A stretch of 64,000 nucleotides of DNA. Origin: Desulfonatronum lacustre DSM 10312. Lineage in GTDB: Bacteria; Desulfobacterota; Desulfovibrionia; Desulfovibrionales; Desulfonatronaceae. Below are positions 63,919 through 64,000 of this stretch, piece after piece; within the stretch, counting starts at the first letter, position 1; the number at the start of each line of letters is the position of its first letter. Position numbers and translations under genes: made by a program. A model generated the notes under the pieces. It was given only the letters and a program-made list of their open reading frames with translations. It was not told where the DNA came from and searched no databases. Location: NCBI RefSeq assembly GCF_000519265.1, contig NZ_KI912608.1, positions 3,647,921 through 3,711,920 of the forward strand. The letters are read 5' to 3'.

Positions 63919-64000
63919 GCCGGGCCTCCTTGCTCATCGCCGTCCGAAGCGATCCAGATTTTCAGTTCTCCCTGGGCCAAAAGATCGTCGTGACGGCGGA
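63915..64000 (-). CDS. C-terminal end of a partial upstream operon gene
   Basis: The last 27 codons of a gene entering from the right end RRHDDLLAQGELKIWIASDG then DEQGGPA, with a stop overlapping the LolA-like start. Too short for a family. By operon position it should be another acyl-pathway enzyme. Confidence 0.6.
   Translation of the reverse strand, partial: RRHDDLLAQGELKIWIASDGDEQGGPA

Overview
The window is GC-rich, tightly packed bacterial chromosome and most resembles a sulfate-reducing Desulfobacterota of the order Desulfovibrionales. The guess rests on a porin of the type typical of that group (33.1-34.5 kb), a trmD gene fused to a second SPOUT methyltransferase domain, a mannose-family PTS EIID-HPr-EI string, and selenium-linked genes. 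Species cannot be fixed from the sequence alone.

Layout. 0-8.2 kb (minus strand) is a purine/selenium catabolic block: a YgfK-like protein running off the left edge, SsnA-like amidohydrolase, selenium-dependent-type xanthine dehydrogenase and a PLP fold-type II enzyme. Two compact toxin-antitoxin-like cassettes lie inside it (hicBA; DUF4160-DUF2442-HicB-like). 8.2-11.4 kb is an accessory patch (Fic protein, Cdd1-like HhH protein, KilA-N protein, a possible 39-codon methyltransferase tail, a small secreted protein). 11.5-15.5 kb carries a threonine-synthase-like gene and a complete NMT1/THI5-type ABC importer. 16-26.3 kb is a core plus-strand block: ffh, rpsP, khpA, rimM, trmD, rplS, rnhB, yraN, rsmI, EIID, HPr, EI, smpB. 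26.4-34.5 kb holds a GlcD/GlcF-type oxidase pair, secA, yajQ, a CDP-alcohol phosphatidyltransferase and the porin. 34.6-40.7 kb holds maf, a dihydrolipoamide-dehydrogenase-like gene, a UDP-glucuronate-4-epimerase-like gene and topA. 40.9-43.0 kb is a decayed accessory zone (truncated and intact Rpn-type genes, an AT-rich lipoprotein, a truncated HicA). 43.0-45.8 kb (minus) is a YedE/YedF/DUF3343/kinase selenium-sulfur set. 46-51 kb has rfbC, rfbA and poorly known genes.

From 51.06 kb to the right edge the minus strand carries one long, tightly coupled operon: LolA-like carrier, MMPL exporter, DUF3261 lipoprotein, hot-dog dehydratase-like protein, 4HBT thioesterase, three consecutive B12-binding radical SAM proteins, GT2-DUF2062, lysophospholipid-type acyltransferase, ACP and ketosynthase. 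The frame resembles aryl-polyene clusters, but the radical SAM trio is unusual and suggests an uncharacterised outer-membrane lipid or polyene. This is the best candidate for an undescribed system.

The intergenic regions are also unusual. Eight hairpin-forming elements built of GAAATC/GATTTC-like hexamer arms are scattered from 15.8 to 53.6 kb, none inside a gene. Three share a conserved core, two others share a different core in opposite orientation, and two more form a third subclass. There is also a MITE-like inverted repeat between rimM and trmD, a 9-bp minisatellite directly upstream of rfbA, a heptamer tract upstream of HPr, and in-frame minisatellites in four genes.
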